From assembly GCA_016714535.1 (NCBI GenBank), contig JADKDR010000006.1:186001-250000 (forward strand): 64,000 nt of DNA. The letters run 5' to 3'. The notes under the pieces were generated by a model, which saw only the letters and a program-made list of their open reading frames with translations, searched no databases and was not told the origin of the DNA. Positions 17,846-27,103 of this stretch are shown here, piece by piece. Source of the DNA: Bacteroidota bacterium. GTDB lineage: Bacteria > Bacteroidota > Bacteroidia > AKYH767-A > OLB10. The translations under genes and the position numbers were made by a program. How positions within the stretch are numbered: position 1 is the first letter of the stretch; every line of letters begins with the position of its first letter.

Positions 17846-18301
17846 ATGAAATCAAATCAAATTACATTCAACCTAATCAAAGCAGCAGCAGCCATGTGCG
17901 TTATCATTATTATTAGCGCTTGTGAGAATAACGCAGCACTTCTATCAGAAGATAAAATAAAAGGCTACCTCGAAAAATCGTGGCGCCCCTTGGCCGCCAC
18001 CTCTAACTATGGTACGAGTGTTGCCGGGCAACCCATCTATTGGTCCTTTGCCGGTGGCAGCCTCAAGGAAGAGTATATTTCTACCGATACCTTCTATGCC
18101 CGCGATTATGCAACTTACACCATCGATGCTAAAACCGAAAATCCTACCATAAAGATTGAAGGTTTTACATCAAGTTCTTTAGACACTACTTTTGGTTTCA
18201 ATATCGTATGGACCATTATCAACATAGATGATAATGTGCTTGACATAGCAGGCAATTCAACCAGTGGAGGGCTTGTGGAGCTGGAGTTTACTGCCAAATA
18301 A
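17846..18301 (+). CDS. Small lipoprotein of unknown function
   Basis: A 151-residue protein with a basic N-terminus, hydrophobic segment and lipobox (IIISAC, Cys near residue 26), so a probable lipidated outer- or inner-membrane protein. The mature part is rich in Ser/Thr and short beta strands (YWSFAGGSLKEEYIS, FNIVWTIINIDDNVLDI), a lipocalin-like or beta-sandwich pattern common among Bacteroidota lipoproteins. I do not recognise the family. It sits alone between tyrS and dnaG, 70 bases before dnaG. Confidence 0.7.
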   Translation: MKSNQITFNLIKAAAAMCVIIIISACENNAALLSEDKIKGYLEKSWRPLAATSNYGTSVAGQPIYWSFAGGSLKEEYISTDTFYARDYATYTIDAKTENPTIKIEGFTSSSLDTTFGFNIVWTIINIDDNVLDIAGNSTSGGLVELEFTAK

Positions 18302-18371
18302 CTTAAAGGTTTGCCCATAGGAATTATCTGATTTTTTTTCCACTTACTATTTTTAGTACTTTGCAAGGCGT

Positions 18372-20306
18372 ATGATTACCAAAGCCTCGTTAGAAAAAAT
18401 ATTAGACACTGCCCGCATAGATGATGTAGTTGGCGACTTTGTGCAATTGCGAAAACGAGGAAGCAACTTGCAGGGACTTTGTCCTTTTCATAATGAAAAA
18501 ACACCCAGCTTTTCGGTCAATGTTGCCAAAGGAATATACAAATGCTTTGGTTGCGGCAAAGCCGGTGACTCGGTAAATTTTGTTATGGAGCATGAGCACT
18601 ACAACTTTGCCGAAGCCTTGCGATACCTTGCCGGTAAATATCATATCGAGATTGAAGAAACAGAACAAACCGATAAAGATAAATTAGCTGATAAAGAAAA
18701 GGAGTCGCTTTATACAATAAACGAATTTGCTACCCGCTATTTTCAGGACTTACTAAATTCAGAAGAAGGTCTTGCCATTGGATTGTCGTATTTTAAGGAA
18801 AGAGGATTTACAAACGATACCATAAAGAAGTTTCAATTAGGCTTTGCTACAGAGCGTTGGGATGCGTTTACATCGCATGCCCTGGAGGCCGGTTATACTC
18901 TGCCTTTGCTAGAACGCTCAGGGCTTACCATCATTAAAGATGAAAGGCAATATGATCGTTTCAGAGGTCGGGTAATTTTTCCGATACAAAATATTACAGG
19001 AAGAACGATTGCTTTTGGTGCACGTATATTAAAGAATGTACCCAATCAGCCCAAGTATGTTAACTCTCCCGAAACTGATATTTACTATAAGAGCAAGAGT
19101 TTGTATGGAATATTCCAGGCAAAAAAAATGATTACAGCAATGGATGAGTGCTTGTTGTGTGAAGGCTATACCGATGTCATATCGCTCCATCAGGCGGGTA
19201 TTGAAAATGCGGTAGCAAGTAGCGGCACTTCGCTAACCGAAGATCAGATAAAACTTATAAGCCGCTATACCAAAAACATTACTGTATTGTATGATGGTGA
19301 TGCAGCGGGAATAAAAGCATCGTTGCGTGGTATTGATATGATTTTGGAACAAGGATTAAATGTGCATGTGCTTTTGTTTCCCGAAGGTGACGACCCGGAT
19401 AGCTACAGTAAGAAAGTTAATTCGAATGATTTGCGCACGTTTATTAAAACGGAAACGCGCGACTTCATGCTTTTTAAAACCGAGTTGTTGTTGGAAGATG
19501 CCGGTAACGATCCATTAAAAAAAGCTGCGCTTATCAAGGACATTGTTCAGAGTATTGCAAAAATACCAGATGCCATTATTCGCTCCATGTACACAAAGCA
19601 GTGCGCTACCTTAATGCAGATGGATGAGCAGGTGCTCATCATTGAATTAAATAAAATCAGACGGCAGGCTTCGTTAAAACGAAGCCGTGATGCGGAAGAG
19701 GAAGCAATGCCTGAATTATCACCTACCATGCCTGAACAACCTATGGTAGTTGATGACAGTGCCATTTTTCAGGAACAGGAATTAGTAAGGTTGATGCTAA
19801 ACTTTGGCGACCATCAAATTACGCTTGAAGATGAAAATGAAAATCCGCAACCCTATAACCTGCTTGATTTTATTATAAGCGAAATTAATAATGATGAAAT
19901 AGAATTTGAGGACAAGGAGCTATGGCAACTATTTCATCTGTTGGAGAAAATTGCAATAAAAGGAGAAAAATTTTCGCAGGAACATATCACTTCCTTAAAT
20001 ACACCTGAACCCATCAGGATCAAGGCTATTGGAATGTTAACATCACCCTATACGTTGAGCGAAGGATGGGAGCAACGTGGAATATTTACGGTAACCGAAG
20101 ACCGTCAGTTACGCCATGCTGTATTAAGTGCAATATATACCTTGAAAATAAAAAAGGTAATGCAGTTGCTAGCCAAAAATGGAATCGAAATTCAGCATGC
20201 GTTTACGAATAGCGAGCCATTCGAAGACTTGCTTGTGCGACACCATCAACTTGAAGAAGTGAAAGTTTCGCTAAGCAAATACCTAAGCATGGTTATAATA
20301 AAATAA
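18372..20306 (+). CDS. dnaG: DNA primase DnaG
   Basis: Synthesises RNA primers at the replication fork. Domains: CHC2 zinc-binding domain with CPFHNEKTPSF and YKCFGCGKAGDSVNF (residues about 35-70), catalytic core with RFRGRVIFPI and PKYVNSPET, then Toprim with LLCEGYTDVISLHQ and VLYDGDAAGIKA, followed by the divergent C-terminal DnaB-interacting region. 644 residues, normal. Single gene; cdd follows after 71 bases. Confidence 0.96.
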   Translation: MITKASLEKILDTARIDDVVGDFVQLRKRGSNLQGLCPFHNEKTPSFSVNVAKGIYKCFGCGKAGDSVNFVMEHEHYNFAEALRYLAGKYHIEIEETEQTDKDKLADKEKESLYTINEFATRYFQDLLNSEEGLAIGLSYFKERGFTNDTIKKFQLGFATERWDAFTSHALEAGYTLPLLERSGLTIIKDERQYDRFRGRVIFPIQNITGRTIAFGARILKNVPNQPKYVNSPETDIYYKSKSLYGIFQAKKMITAMDECLLCEGYTDVISLHQAGIENAVASSGTSLTEDQIKLISRYTKNITVLYDGDAAGIKASLRGIDMILEQGLNVHVLLFPEGDDPDSYSKKVNSNDLRTFIKTETRDFMLFKTELLLEDAGNDPLKKAALIKDIVQSIAKIPDAIIRSMYTKQCATLMQMDEQVLIIELNKIRRQASLKRSRDAEEEAMPELSPTMPEQPMVVDDSAIFQEQELVRLMLNFGDHQITLEDENENPQPYNLLDFIISEINNDEIEFEDKELWQLFHLLEKIAIKGEKFSQEHITSLNTPEPIRIKAIGMLTSPYTLSEGWEQRGIFTVTEDRQLRHAVLSAIYTLKIKKVMQLLAKNGIEIQHAFTNSEPFEDLLVRHHQLEEVKVSLSKYLSMVIIK

Positions 20307-20377
20307 CCCTGGTTATATTTGACTAACGAAATCAATACAGTACTTACTAAGTGTAATATTGTACCAAAACCAACAGG

Positions 20378-20875
20378 ATGCAAAAACACGAAATAAAAAC
20401 AGAGTGTGAAGTTTATGACCACATTGATCAACTTTTGCCTGAAGACAAAATGGTGCTGCAAAATGCGATAGCTGCAACAAAAACAGCGTATGCTCCATAC
20501 TCACACTTTCATGTTGGTGCAGCTGCGCTGCTCGAAAATGGTGAAATAGTTAGAGGTAGCAATCAGGAAAACGCTGCTTATCCCAGCGGTTTGTGTGCCG
20601 AACGTGTAGCCGTTTTTTATTGCGGTGCCCACTATCCGGATTGTAAAATAAAAACGCTTGCTGTTACCGCATTTCTTGAAGGAAATACGATACCGGCACC
20701 GGTTAGTCCCTGTGGCGATTGCAGGCAGGTAATGGCAGAGTACGAACATCGTTACCATACCGATATACGTTTTATAATGATTGGCAGCAGCAATAAGATT
20801 TTTGTTTTTAATAATGTTAAAGCTTTGTTGCCCTTTATGTTTAATGCCGATAGCCTGCTTGGCGAAAAGGAATAA
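20378..20875 (+). CDS. cdd: Cytidine deaminase
   Basis: Zinc enzyme converting cytidine/deoxycytidine to uridine/deoxyuridine in pyrimidine salvage. Active site: CAERVAVF (Cys ligand and catalytic Glu) and PCGDCRQVM (two more Cys ligands), preceded by AYAPYSHFHVGAAALLENG and GSNQENAAYPSG. 165 residues, the tetrameric-CDA length plus a short N-terminal helix. It ends 32 bases before the cytochrome c gene. Confidence 0.94.
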   Translation: MQKHEIKTECEVYDHIDQLLPEDKMVLQNAIAATKTAYAPYSHFHVGAAALLENGEIVRGSNQENAAYPSGLCAERVAVFYCGAHYPDCKIKTLAVTAFLEGNTIPAPVSPCGDCRQVMAEYEHRYHTDIRFIMIGSSNKIFVFNNVKALLPFMFNADSLLGEKE

Positions 20876-20906
20876 GTTATTATTTTTAAATCGAACACAT
20901 AATAAA

Positions 20907-21194
20907 ATGAAGAAGTATCTTTTATCAATTATCGTGATTGCAGCAGTTGGCTGCGCAAAAAAAACTTCAACTGTGTCAACTGCCATTGCCTATAAAACGG
21001 ATGAAGCAAGTTTGGCTTCGGGCAAAACTAATTACGAAGCAAATTGTGGAAGCTGCCATTCGCTAAAAGCAGTAGATGCTTACACTGCGCAAGAGTGGCC
21101 AGGGCATGTAAACCGCATGGCAATTAAGGCACGTATTACCGAAGAGCAAAAGATACTCATAGCTAGCTATGTGGTTGCTAATGCGAAAAGATGA
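20907..21194 (+). CDS. Small c-type cytochrome lipoprotein
   Basis: 95 residues from ATG 20907. The signal sequence ends in a lipobox-like AAVGCAKK, then a single-heme class I fold with CGSCHS (CxxCH heme site near residue 48) and a C-terminal methionine candidate (Met in HVNRMAIKAR). This is the pattern of small periplasmic electron carriers or sensors. Part of its C-terminus (LIASYVVANAKR) recurs, without the heme site, 7.6 kb downstream at 28758-28868. The reading frame also extends upstream inside cdd, but that part has no signal peptide and is not used. Confidence 0.85.
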   Translation: MKKYLLSIIVIAAVGCAKKTSTVSTAIAYKTDEASLASGKTNYEANCGSCHSLKAVDAYTAQEWPGHVNRMAIKARITEEQKILIASYVVANAKR

Positions 21195-21592
21195 TTGGGA
21201 CAGTGTTGCTTAATGTAAAGCTACAAAGTGATGTCAAAAAAATTATACGCTGCATTTAGTGCATAAAATATACACGATTGTGTTTTTTATTTGGAGCGAA
21301 ATAGTTGTGCCTGCTAACAACGGTGCGGTTCCGCTATCCACTAAATCTTTTTTTTTCGTGTGTTTGTATGAATAAGGTAAAAAAAGGATGCCGTTGCTAC
21401 CTGCCACTACCTGGTGGCAGACAGGTGCTTGCAGGCAGGGTGGGGCTAAGAAATTAGTTTATCCTTCCAGTGCATACAGGTTTCCTGTTCATAAGTTTAT
21501 TTGCCTATTAACATTTCCTTTCTATACTTTTACTTTTACAGTTTGCAAACAACAAGGTTCTTATTTTAGTTAATTTTCCTAAAACAAAACAA
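21195..21592. other. Intergenic region with a complex palindrome
   Basis: No gene. Around 21399-21441 there is an inverted repeat CTGCCAC / GTGGCAG (21401-21420) nested in further CAGG/CCTG complementarity, resembling a REP-type element. The remainder is AT-rich leader of the phase-variable gene that follows. Confidence 0.5.
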
Positions 21593-21700
21593 ATGAGTTC
21601 AACATTTAAAATGAGTTGCATGGTATCGGGAGATATGAGCAACGGACAACAGCCAACAGGCAACAGGCAACAGGCAACAGGCAACAAAACGACCGCTTAA
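21593..21700 (+). promoter_or_regulatory. Phase-switch leader: start codons of the giant surface protein, out of frame in this sequence
   Basis: Four ATGs (21593, 21611, 21620, 21635) share one frame. Read as is, that frame passes through the heptamer array and ends at TAA 21698 (35 codons, ending GNKTTA). Deleting one 7-base unit instead gives MSNGQQPTGNRQQATK running directly into RPLKLLIIFLLIFS, the signal peptide of the 1555-codon frame. The repeat therefore decides whether the protein is made. In the current frame of the large gene there is no ATG, GTG or TTG upstream of the signal peptide. Confidence 0.7.
21647..21688 (+). repeat. Heptanucleotide tandem array, about six units of CAACAGG
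   Basis: Six successive 7-mers: CAACAGC, four exact CAACAGG, and CAACAAA. Unit length is not a multiple of three, so gain or loss of a unit by slipped-strand mispairing changes the reading frame. It lies in the 5' coding region between the start codons and the signal peptide. Confidence 0.92.
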
Positions 21701-21740
21701 ATTACTAATTATTTTTCTATTAATTTTTTCTTGTCAAAAT

Positions 21741-24700
21741 TTGCGAGCACAAACTTGGAAGCAGCTAGGACTTGGTGGGGGCGGGCAAGTAAGGGCATTA
21801 AATTATGATGACAAAGGAGTCACTTTTGATTTATATGTAGCTTCTGATGTAGCCGGTGTATGGAAAGCAACTAATATTGATAAAAGCAAAATGGATAAAG
21901 CCTATAGTTACAATTATCAATATATAAGCAATCACAGAATAATGAATACTGTAAATAAATTATATAATAAGGCTACAACAACATTCGCTACTTCGTTATT
22001 TGTTGGATACGAAAATGGAATTGAACTTTTAAACAAAACAAATAATTCGATGAGTGAAGTATTGTTTGACAAAAATATTATGGTAAGCGATATTTACATA
22101 AGTACCAATTCGCTAACAGGACTACCCAATGAGTTTGCATTGTATTATAGCACTGGGGATACTCGTATTGATGATAAAACTGGCAATCAAAAAGACGCAG
22201 GTGCTGCAGATTTTTATCTTTCTACAATATCTAATAATAGTGTTGTGGTGCCTATAGGCTATATTAATTTCAATTCAGCTGCTCCTATCGGTACAAGAGA
22301 TGTATATTGTGTTGTTGTAGATGAGGGTACTAATGGTAATACCTATACAGATGATTCATATTTGGTGGGTACAGAATGGGGGCTTCAAAAATTTAATTAC
22401 GATGCCAATGAATTTACTCAGTCCCATTCATGCAGCAGCAATCCTATTGCTCCTCCTTCTGGTGTGACGGCACCTTATAAAGTTTCTGATATAGTACTTA
22501 CAGATGATCCGAATTTTGCAATTGTCACAATATATGAAAGTGGCCCATTCCTTTTTAATAGGGCAACATCAGCTTGGACGAGTTTGGAAAGCAATGATTA
22601 TACACTTAAGGAAATTGATAAATCTACCGTAACTACTAGTTATTCAAAGGATTTATTGTCTGATTTTGTAAAGGTTATTCCTTTAAGTAATTCCGCACAA
22701 ACTATTACTACAGGATTTTTATTAGTTACGCGTATTCCAGATATAGAATTGAGTAATAAAAAATATTTTACTGGCGTTTTTTATTGTGATGCGACAACTG
22801 TTAGCCCCATTCAGCCTAATGGATATTGGGTGTCATTAGATTGTAATACAAATGAACCCAATGAAATTGGATGGGTGAATTCATTGCCATCTGCAAATAG
22901 AAATAGTGTTGTAGCCACAGAAACAAAAAATATTTTTATTGGCAAATCAGGAAGCTTGTATTGCAGTCATTTTGGAAATGGACAAAATTTACCTAATGTA
23001 CTCTGGCAACAGATATATGCTAAGAATGATGTAAGTGGCAGTCAATGTTATAATTGGTTTAATACAAGTTCAAATAATGGCTTTGTTAATGTATTATCAA
23101 AAGCAGTTCATCGCGATTTATATACGCCCGGCAGAATTTGGCTTGGGGATTTTGACCGATATTTAGCAGTATCAGATGACCATGGCAATACGTTTGCAAA
23201 ATTAGATATTAGTGAAAATAAAAATAAGGGAGATCATTGTATTTCGGTAGTTAGGTCAACATCAATACCCCATGTATCGTGTGATGATGATAAAGCTATA
23301 TCAGACTGCACTTTTATTATTAATAATGACAAAGATGCTAATGACAGAGATTTATATTTTGGGCTAAATCAAGGTTTTGGAAATTCAAAAGGACAGGGTG
23401 GGGTTTACATATTAAATACTACATCAAATAAAATTGAAATTATGGGTCCCAATATTTGTGGTGATGTATTAAAACTATTATTTGGTACAAATAATGATAA
23501 ATATATTTTAGCTAAAACTGATATTGGAAGCGGAGAAGAAACGCTATTATTTTACTTTAATGAAATAGCTGCAACTTGGGATGTTATTTCGTTTTCAAGT
23601 TTCACAGGAAATAATCGCGACATAACTGATGCAATAGTTTTGCCTAATGGGGAATTGGTTGTTATTGGCAATGGGCAAAATCAAGGTGTGCATAGGTTTA
23701 CAGGAAGCATAACAAGCTGGGCACCTAATGGAAGTGCATTAATTTCAAATCAAGTTTGTATAAAACTTGCAAACTATGAACCAACAACGAGTAATTATTT
23801 TATCCTTGTTGGCACGAATACAAATAACAACAATGTTAATGATAATGTATTTGTTATTGACAACAATACTTGGTCAGAAAGCCCTGTTATACCAAACCTA
23901 ACTGGAGTTTTTCAAAACCTTAACGGTGCGCAGCGCGATATTGGGGTGAGTAGTTTTGGAATAGATCCATCAGCTAATAAAATATATGTAGCAACAGTAA
24001 AGCCAAATGGAATTTATGAAAAATCACACTTATATGCTGGCACTTATGATAATACAGGTGCTATAAATACAGATTGGAAGGAGATAACAGGTAATATCCC
24101 AAATCGTAAAATCAATTATATTAATACCAATGGCAGCACTATTGATGTGCCTCAAATACTAATTTCGCTCAGGGGCATGGGCGAAATGATGTATCAAACA
24201 TATAGTGCATTTATAACAACTAATGATGTGCCATGCCAAGGTACAGTTGGCAATGCAACAGCCAATGGCATAAATGGAGTATCACCCTATACATATACGT
24301 GGAATACAGTTCCTGTGCAATTAACACAAACCGCTACAGGGCTGCCACACGGCACATATACAGTAACGGTTACAGATGCAGATGGCAAAACCGTTACAGC
24401 AACTGCCGAAATATTTACCGATTGCTGTGTGGATGCTTCGGAGACGCCATTAACACAAGCTGATTTTAATACAAATGGCGGCTTTATCAGTAAGCTGTCA
24501 GTATTAAACGAAAATGTTGTTATTAATGATGGGGTAATTATTAACTTTGAGGTAAATGCAGCTGGCAATCCGTCAAGGTTAAAATTAGGAGGTGGGGTTA
24601 GCATTACCGTAAATAAAGGTGGTATTTTAAATATAGACCGTACCCTATTTACAGGATGTTCAGATATGTGGAAGGGTATAATTAACAATGGAGGCAAAGT

Positions 24701-26408
24701 AAATATTACAAATAAGCAAGGACCTGGAGGAGTTTCAACCTTACAAGAAGCTGAATTTGCAGTTCGTACAAAAATGCATGGAGGTACTTTAGTTGAAGGT
24801 TCTCAATTTCAAAATAATTACATCTCTCTTATTTATGAGAACGGAGATTATGAACCTAATGGGGCACAAACAAAGGGAATAATTCATTCATCTAATTTTG
24901 TAACTAACCAGGTATTAAAATATCCACACACAACTGACCGTAGTTTTGCTCATATTTACTTATCTAACTGTCAAAAATTGGAAATTGGTTCAAATCTTAC
25001 AGCCGAAAACACCTTTGGAACATTAGGAAATTTTAACTGTGATTATGGAATTTATTCTGAATTTGTGGATGGCATTAAAATTAGAAAAAATATTTTCAAA
25101 TCGTTTAATCGTAACCCTGTCAATGGCTCAATAGGATCGGCAATTTTCTGCAATAACCGACCAAAGTATGGATATGATTTAGTAACTTGGCCAAATCCTG
25201 TTCCTTACAACATTGAAATTGGTGATGGAAATGTGCCTTTCTCTAACCTATTTGAAAATTGCAGAAATGCTATCACATTAATTTCGCAAAGCGCTACAAT
25301 AAAGAATAATTCCATTCTCAATTTTACTCAACCTATTTCAGTGATTGATATTGTTGAGGGAATAAATATTTTCGATTCCGAAGCTAACACTGTTAATATT
25401 ACTGAAAACGTAATTATCAATGAAGATAAAGGAATGTGCATTTCTGCCTATAATAATTATGACGGTCAAATATCTATCAATAATAATTATATCAAATGTT
25501 ATCCTTCAAATACCACAGTTGCTTCATCAGCAATTAGAATAACGTCACCTGCTGCAATAGATCATTCTTCAACATATAGAATAGCAAATAATGGTGATAT
25601 ACATGGCAATACCAATACAACAGGCATATTAAGCAAAGCTGATAACGCAATATATGCGTCCAATGTGCCATATTTAACCATTGCAGAAAATCGAATTAAT
25701 CTTAATCATGTAAGCGCACCAACTGATGTATTTGGTGTTAAGTTAGAAAATTGCAACGGTCCAATTATTAATTGCAATCTTGTAAAAGGAACTACTACCA
25801 CCGATGCAATTAATAAAAGTTCAATACAATTTGCATTTACACCCGATGGATTGTTAGAATGTAATACAACAGACTTAACGCAATGGGGATTAAAGTTTTT
25901 GGCCGATTGTAATTATGCAGATATTAGATCAAATACCTTGCGTGAACACGAAAGAGGGTTAACGTTAGGAGAGGAATTTGCACAAGGTATGGGATATGTA
26001 AGTGGAGTTATTGGAGATCAAGGATTAATTACAAATAATACCGAAACCCGTGGAAATATTTTTATCGGACCTTTTGGTCTTTCTTCCCTCCATAGCATAA
26101 ATTCTTTTGCAGGCATACCTCAGGGAATTGGAGTCCCTTATAAATTTATTTATCAGTCGCCAGGTGCAAGCAATTTAGTACCACCAGCACCATATACTTT
26201 GTTTGGCACAGGTAGTCCATTTTTACCAACAGGAGATCCTGCTTCTAGTTATACCTGTCAACTAAATTGCCAAAATTTGCAACTACATGATAACGATGAA
26301 GATGAAATGGAAGATGATATTGCGGCTTTAAATGCCACCGGCAGTCAACAAAATCAACAACAACAAGCAATTACCGAAAGCCAAAAGGCAATATTTATGA
26401 ACAAATAG
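21741..26408 (+). CDS. Giant secreted surface protein (propeller-like, SprB repeat, beta-helix), phase-OFF and 3'-frameshifted
   Basis: 1555 codons from the first usable (TTG) codon, but in-frame sequence upstream encodes a signal peptide (KRPLKLLIIFLLIFS, then CQNLRAQTW), so the true N-terminus lies before the heptamer array. Order: N-terminal blade-rich region opening WKQLGLGGGGQVRALNYDD, reminiscent of GH74/sortilin-type propellers (about 1-820); SprB-like repeat (YTYTWNTVP ... GTYTVTVTDADGKTVT, about 845-885); right-handed beta-helix-like stretch of short NN-rich repeats (about 900-1480); acidic/Gln-rich end. The frame then breaks; the sorting domain lies in the next frame (26423-27103). 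Probably an adhesin or glycan-binding protein. No family assigned confidently. Confidence 0.75.
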   Translation: MRAQTWKQLGLGGGGQVRALNYDDKGVTFDLYVASDVAGVWKATNIDKSKMDKAYSYNYQYISNHRIMNTVNKLYNKATTTFATSLFVGYENGIELLNKTNNSMSEVLFDKNIMVSDIYISTNSLTGLPNEFALYYSTGDTRIDDKTGNQKDAGAADFYLSTISNNSVVVPIGYINFNSAAPIGTRDVYCVVVDEGTNGNTYTDDSYLVGTEWGLQKFNYDANEFTQSHSCSSNPIAPPSGVTAPYKVSDIVLTDDPNFAIVTIYESGPFLFNRATSAWTSLESNDYTLKEIDKSTVTTSYSKDLLSDFVKVIPLSNSAQTITTGFLLVTRIPDIELSNKKYFTGVFYCDATTVSPIQPNGYWVSLDCNTNEPNEIGWVNSLPSANRNSVVATETKNIFIGKSGSLYCSHFGNGQNLPNVLWQQIYAKNDVSGSQCYNWFNTSSNNGFVNVLSKAVHRDLYTPGRIWLGDFDRYLAVSDDHGNTFAKLDISENKNKGDHCISVVRSTSIPHVSCDDDKAISDCTFIINNDKDANDRDLYFGLNQGFGNSKGQGGVYILNTTSNKIEIMGPNICGDVLKLLFGTNNDKYILAKTDIGSGEETLLFYFNEIAATWDVISFSSFTGNNRDITDAIVLPNGELVVIGNGQNQGVHRFTGSITSWAPNGSALISNQVCIKLANYEPTTSNYFILVGTNTNNNNVNDNVFVIDNNTWSESPVIPNLTGVFQNLNGAQRDIGVSSFGIDPSANKIYVATVKPNGIYEKSHLYAGTYDNTGAINTDWKEITGNIPNRKINYINTNGSTIDVPQILISLRGMGEMMYQTYSAFITTNDVPCQGTVGNATANGINGVSPYTYTWNTVPVQLTQTATGLPHGTYTVTVTDADGKTVTATAEIFTDCCVDASETPLTQADFNTNGGFISKLSVLNENVVINDGVIINFEVNAAGNPSRLKLGGGVSITVNKGGILNIDRTLFTGCSDMWKGIINNGGKVNITNKQGPGGVSTLQEAEFAVRTKMHGGTLVEGSQFQNNYISLIYENGDYEPNGAQTKGIIHSSNFVTNQVLKYPHTTDRSFAHIYLSNCQKLEIGSNLTAENTFGTLGNFNCDYGIYSEFVDGIKIRKNIFKSFNRNPVNGSIGSAIFCNNRPKYGYDLVTWPNPVPYNIEIGDGNVPFSNLFENCRNAITLISQSATIKNNSILNFTQPISVIDIVEGINIFDSEANTVNITENVIINEDKGMCISAYNNYDGQISINNNYIKCYPSNTTVASSAIRITSPAAIDHSSTYRIANNGDIHGNTNTTGILSKADNAIYASNVPYLTIAENRINLNHVSAPTDVFGVKLENCNGPIINCNLVKGTTTTDAINKSSIQFAFTPDGLLECNTTDLTQWGLKFLADCNYADIRSNTLREHERGLTLGEEFAQGMGYVSGVIGDQGLITNNTETRGNIFIGPFGLSSLHSINSFAGIPQGIGVPYKFIYQSPGASNLVPPAPYTLFGTGSPFLPTGDPASSYTCQLNCQNLQLHDNDEDEMEDDIAALNATGSQQNQQQQAITESQKAIFMNK

Positions 26409-26422
26409 AACAAAATCCGAAC

Positions 26423-27103
26423 TTGAAAGATAGCAGCGTTATTATTGCCCAGTTTTATAATAGTAATAAAAATAATCCTGTAGGAATTTTTAATGAAGTA
26501 AGTGATTTGATAAATCAAATGGTAGGCTCTAATAATCCGGATGAATATTTTACTCAAGCTCAATTATTAAACGAATCAGTTGTATCAAATTTTATTTTTG
26601 AAGAAAATACCAAGCAAGTAAATTCAATATTAAATAATCATAGAGGCCGAATAAATTTTGAAAATTTAGACTTATCGGAAAAAGCAATTTTAGAAAATAT
26701 TGCATGGCAATGTGCATTCAAAGGCGGAAAGGCGGTATTTCAGGCACGGGCTATTGTTTGGAGTTACAATGCAAGCACCATATTTAATGATGATGTATTA
26801 TGCAATGATGGCCAGTATTTCAGGCAAATAAGTAATGAAGAATTTATTGAAGAATTAGCTTTAAGTCTGTCGCCCAATCCTTCATCCGAATCCATAACTA
26901 TTTTTTATAATTCGCCCAATCTTGTTAATCCGCAATTTGAATTTTTTGATTGTTTTGGCAAGAAGGTAATGTCAGGCAGTTTGGAATTAAATACATTTAG
27001 AAAACAGGTTGATATCAGCTATTTAAATAACGGAGTTTATACAATAATAATTTATGAGGGTAATCGACATATTAAATCATTAAAATTAACCAAGATTAAA
27101 TAA
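26423..27103 (+). pseudogene. C-terminal part of the giant surface protein with T9SS sorting domain
   Basis: 226 codons from a TTG, with no signal peptide. The frame is open further upstream and reads NIYEQIEQNPNLKDSSVIIA, a smooth continuation of the giant protein if one A is added near 26390 (GCAATATT to GCAAATATT). The C-terminus is a clear type A sorting domain: LSPNPSSESITIFY, FFDCFGKKVMSG, NNGVYTIII and a basic tail. Exported proteins need both signal peptide and sorting domain on one chain, so this is best read as the lost 3' end of the preceding gene. Its stop overlaps the next ATG (TAATG). Confidence 0.65.

Noticed and set aside
21388..21573. 61-codon forward frame upstream of the phase-variable gene
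   Set aside because: Covers a palindrome; composition is not protein-like.
21647..21688. Heptamer array as an iteron or origin
   Set aside because: Only six units, no DnaA-like boxes, and its frame logic with the adjacent signal peptide explains it better.
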